Below are positions 5,471 to 7,518 of a stretch of DNA of 7,518 nt, piece by piece. Within the stretch, counting starts at the first letter, position 1. The number at the start of each line of letters is the position of its first letter. This DNA is from JBGPIT01 sp041485125 (GTDB lineage: Bacteria; Desulfobacterota; Binatia; UTPRO1): positions 1 through 7,518 of the forward strand of contig JBGPIT010000256.1 in the NCBI GenBank assembly GCA_041485125.1, written 5' to 3'. The position numbers and the translations under genes were made by a program. The notes under the pieces were generated by a model. It was not told the origin of the DNA. It worked only from the letters and a program-made list of their open reading frames with translations, and searched no databases.

Positions 5471-6151
5471 ATGCCCACTTCCGAAGAACTCCAAGTAGTC
5501 TTCTTCACGCTCCGTATGGCTGCCCTCGGGACGGTTCTGATTCTTGGTCCAGGGGTCGCCATCGCTCTCGTGCTCGCCCGTTACCAGGGTCCGGGAAAGG
5601 CGGCGCTGGAGACGGTGCTCTCGCTGCCACTCGTCCTGCCACCCACCGCCGTCGGTATCTTTCTCCTCGGCGCCCTGGCGCGGCGCGGGCTGTTGGGTTC
5701 CTGGCTTGCGAAGTGGGGGATCGAAATCGTGTTCACGTGGAAGGCCGTCCTGCTGGCGATGATGGTGATGTCGTTTCCGTTGCTGGTGCGCTCCGCCCGC
5801 ACGGCCTTCGAGGAGGTTGATCCACGGTTGGTCGGCATGGCCCGCGTGCTCGGGTGCGGACCCCTCGCGGCTTTCCTGCGCGTGACGTTGCCGCTCGCAT
5901 GGCGTGGCGTGCTCGGGGGCACCGTCCTTGCCTTCTCCCGCGCACTCGGCGAATTCGGTGCGACCGTGATGATCGCCGGCAACATCCCGAGCAGGACGCG
6001 GACGCTCTCGCTCGCCATCTTTCACGACTCGCAGATCGGCCGTGACGACCGCGCACAGCTCCTCGCCGTCATCACCGTCGTCCTGGCCTTCGGCACGCTC
6101 TGGACCGCGGAGTTCATCACTCGACGCCGCACGCGCCGCGCTGAGGCGTGA
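5471..6151 (+). CDS. modB: Molybdate ABC transporter, permease subunit
   Basis: A 226-residue inner-membrane permease that forms the molybdate translocation path as a dimer. Hydrophobic spans are visible at about residues 8-36, 47-70, 90-107, 146-168 and 195-215, matching the family's compact topology. The cytoplasmic EAA loop, which docks on the ATPase, is at about 113-143 and carries the conserved EEVDPRLVGMARVLGCGP, followed by FLRVTLPLAWRGVLGG. The segment RALGEFGATVMIAGNIPSRT (157-176) is characteristic of ModB. Length and motifs are complete, with no sign of damage. ATG 5471 lies 3 bp after the modA stop. The final codons overlap the start of modC in the arrangement GTGA, so translation of the three genes is probably coupled. 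Confidence 0.95.
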   Translation: MPTSEELQVVFFTLRMAALGTVLILGPGVAIALVLARYQGPGKAALETVLSLPLVLPPTAVGIFLLGALARRGLLGSWLAKWGIEIVFTWKAVLLAMMVMSFPLLVRSARTAFEEVDPRLVGMARVLGCGPLAAFLRVTLPLAWRGVLGGTVLAFSRALGEFGATVMIAGNIPSRTRTLSLAIFHDSQIGRDDRAQLLAVITVVLAFGTLWTAEFITRRRTRRAEA

Positions 6152-7218
6152 TCGAGCTCGCCGTCAACCTCGCGCTGGCGCGCTTCTCGCTCCGCGTGGA
6201 GGTGCAGCTCACGGGGGGAGTGACGGCGATCATGGGACGCTCGGGCGCGGGCAAAACGTCGCTCCTCGAGGCGGTCGCCGGCCTCCGCCGTCACACGCAA
6301 GGGCACATCGTCGTGGATGAGCACGTCTTCCTCGACACAGCCAGGCGCGTCCGCCTTTCGCCAGAGCGCCGGCGCGTCGGCTACGTGCCGCAGGATACCG
6401 CGCTGTTCCCACACCTCAGTGTCCTCGGCAACGTCCGGTTCGGTGCACGTGGGGACGAGACCCACGTGCGGTCGGCCCTCGACACACTCGAGCTCGCTCC
6501 GCTGCTCGATCGCTACCCCGGAACGCTCTCAGGCGGCGAGAAACAACGGGTGGCACTCGCCCGGGCCCTGGCAACTCGTCCCCGGCTTCTTCTCCTCGAC
6601 GAACCGCTCGCGGCGCTCGACGTCGGCATCCGCGAACGCATTCTTCCCTACCTGCTCCGCATCCGTGCCGAGTGGCACGTGCCGATCCTCTACGTGACGC
6701 ACAACGTGGGCGAAGCGCTCGCCCTGGCGGAAACACTGCTGATCCTCCGCGACGGCACCCTGGAAGCGTACGGAACGCCGATCGAGCTACTTGCCTCCCC
6801 GCAAGTATCGTCCGTGGTAGCGCAGGGCATCGAGAACGTCTTGCCCGGCCGCGTGGTCTCGCACGACGAACCAAGTGGCGTGACGCACGTCGCGCTGACA
6901 GCCGGCCCTGCTATGGCCGTGCCGTTGATCCGCGCGCTCTCTCCGGGCGCTGCGGTGACCCTTGCCGTGCGAGCCGAGGACGTGATCGTGGCCGTCGAGC
7001 CCGTTCGGGGGCTCTCCGCCCGCAACGTGCACGAGGCGCGAGTGCTCTCGGTAGAGCGCGTCGATGCGGATGTCCTCTTGCGCTGCGCCATTGCGCCCGA
7101 GGCTGATCCTTGGATCGTGCGTCTCACGCCCGGGGCCGTCAGCAGCCTCGGGATAGTCGTCGGACGCACGGTGTGGCTCGCGATCAAGAGCCATTCGGTC
7201 CGCGTCCTGAGCCGTTAG
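6148..7218 (+). CDS. modC: Molybdate ABC transporter, ATP-binding subunit with C-terminal Mop domain
   Basis: A 356-residue ATPase that powers molybdate import on the cytoplasmic face of ModB. Walker A GRSGAGKT is at residues 30-37, the Q-loop YVPQDTALFPHL at 79-90, the ABC signature LSGGEKQRVALARAL at 127-141, Walker B LLLLDEP at 147-153, the D-loop ALD at 156-158 and the switch histidine in THN at His185. After about residue 230 comes a beta-rich regulatory part. Its last section (about 287-354, from GLSARNVHEARVLSVERVD to LAIKSHSVRVL) is the Mop/TOBE domain that in ModC-type proteins can bind molybdate and inhibit transport. The start is GTG at 6148, overlapping the modB TGA; no nearby ATG gives a complete first strand. 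All catalytic motifs are intact. Tungstate as an alternative substrate cannot be excluded. Confidence 0.95.
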   Translation: MIELAVNLALARFSLRVEVQLTGGVTAIMGRSGAGKTSLLEAVAGLRRHTQGHIVVDEHVFLDTARRVRLSPERRRVGYVPQDTALFPHLSVLGNVRFGARGDETHVRSALDTLELAPLLDRYPGTLSGGEKQRVALARALATRPRLLLLDEPLAALDVGIRERILPYLLRIRAEWHVPILYVTHNVGEALALAETLLILRDGTLEAYGTPIELLASPQVSSVVAQGIENVLPGRVVSHDEPSGVTHVALTAGPAMAVPLIRALSPGAAVTLAVRAEDVIVAVEPVRGLSARNVHEARVLSVERVDADVLLRCAIAPEADPWIVRLTPGAVSSLGIVVGRTVWLAIKSHSVRVLSR

Positions 7219-7300
7219 CCGCGGCGGCGCTTTCCCGTCGGTCCCACCTCGGTGGTGGACTCGGTGTTGCGTGTTCGGTTCGCCGGGGCACGCCGGTGGC

Positions 7301-7324
7301 GCAACGCGTGTTTTGCCGCGTTGC
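7301..7324 (+). terminator. Hairpin downstream of modC, weak terminator candidate
   Basis: GCAACGCG (7301-7308) and CGCGTTGC (7317-7324) form a perfect 8-bp stem with an 8-nt loop containing TTTT. It lies about 80 bp after the modC stop. No T-run follows the stem, so it is not a textbook rho-independent terminator. It may stabilise the modABC transcript end. Confidence 0.35.
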
Positions 7325-7410
7325 AACTTGATGATCGATGGTGACGGCTGTATGCGGCATCCAACTATCGGAGTCGCTCTTTGATACGTCACTAGGACGA
7401 CCGAAGAGTC

Positions 7411-7437
7411 GGCCCGCGGAGCGATGCTTCACGGGCC
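7411..7437 (-). terminator. Strong hairpin, possible terminator of a minus-strand gene beyond the window
   Basis: Positions 7411-7422 pair with 7426-7437 in a 12-bp stem (one A/C mismatch and one G-T pair on the plus strand) closed by a 3-nt loop. On the minus strand it is followed by GACTCTTCGG, only weakly T-rich. It begins 5 bp after a minus-strand TGA (7445-7443) whose frame is open to the right edge of the window, which is where a gene-end hairpin would sit. Confidence 0.4.
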
Positions 7438-7442
7438 CCTGG

Positions 7443-7518
7443 TCAAGAGACTGCCGTGGTCTCCACCAGCGGGCCGAACCCGAATCGGCAACCGACCCTT
7501 CGGCCGCCCCCGAGAGCG
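7443..7518 (-). CDS. Possible C-terminal end of an unidentified minus-strand gene
   Basis: A minus-strand frame is open from the right edge of the window to TGA at 7445-7443 and would encode about 24 residues ending FGFGPLVETTAVS. The only supports are the open frame and the hairpin just after the stop. Other frames here are also open or nearly so, and third-position G/C use does not favour this one. No family can be assigned. Confidence 0.15.
   Translation of the reverse strand, partial: ALGGGRRVGCRFGFGPLVETTAVS

Larger units (their letters stand above)
7219..7442. other. Non-coding region downstream of modC
   Basis: No frame looks like a gene. The region holds two hairpins, described separately, and little else. 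If the minus-strand frame ending at 7443 is a real gene, this is a gap between convergent transcription units. Confidence 0.5.

Noticed and set aside
7443..7518. Resemblance of FGFGPLVETTAVS to the C-terminus of type III polyketide synthases or KAS III enzymes
   Set aside because: The similarity is a few residues in a 24-residue fragment and could easily be chance, so no function is assigned.
1..7518. CRISPR array, rRNA, toxin-antitoxin, phage or defence genes
   Set aside because: No regularly spaced direct repeats with unique spacers, no rRNA-like sequence, and no recognisable defence or phage protein was seen on either strand.

Overview
The window is a GC-rich stretch (roughly two thirds G+C by eye) with strong G/C preference at third codon positions. 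It comes from a diderm bacterium: one gene encodes an outer-membrane beta-barrel porin with a signal peptide and a C-terminal phenylalanine, and there is a complete periplasmic-binding-protein ABC importer. The phylum cannot be fixed from the sequence; a proteobacterium-like lineage fits, but this is inference.

Left part (1-1663): the tail of an unidentified gene (2-157), a non-coding spacer, and a complete patatin-like phospholipase (416-1663).

Middle part (1664-2747): a scar region with no intact gene. It holds the 3' half of a tRNA-Gly(CCC) that begins abruptly at the anticodon loop, the pattern left by site-specific integration or deletion in a tRNA gene. A 9-bp inverted repeat follows, then a decayed IS21-family istB with an in-frame stop and two frameshifts. 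Next come three iterated copies of GATCACGAT at 22-23 bp spacing, which look like an IS21-type terminal region. A rho-independent terminator serving the minus-strand porin gene closes the region.

Right part (2748-7218): a molybdate (or tungstate) locus with two divergent transcription units. On the plus strand is a tightly packed modA-modB-modC importer (3-bp gap, then a 4-bp overlap). On the minus strand is a small regulator that fuses a MerR/excisionase-type helix-turn-helix to a molybdate-binding Mop/TOBE domain. Only 14 bp after it comes an OprP/OprO-type oxyanion porin. The layout suggests a complete oxyanion route: porin across the outer membrane, ModA in the periplasm, ModBC across the inner membrane, and a Mop-fused DNA-binding protein that senses cytoplasmic molybdate and probably controls both directions from the shared 105-bp intergenic region. 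The pairing of an OprP-like porin with a Mop regulator is the most interesting feature, together with the porin's apparent lack of a standard start codon (a well-placed Shine-Dalgarno leads to ATC).

The last 300 bp contain hairpins and possibly the end of a convergent gene, but no gene I can identify.
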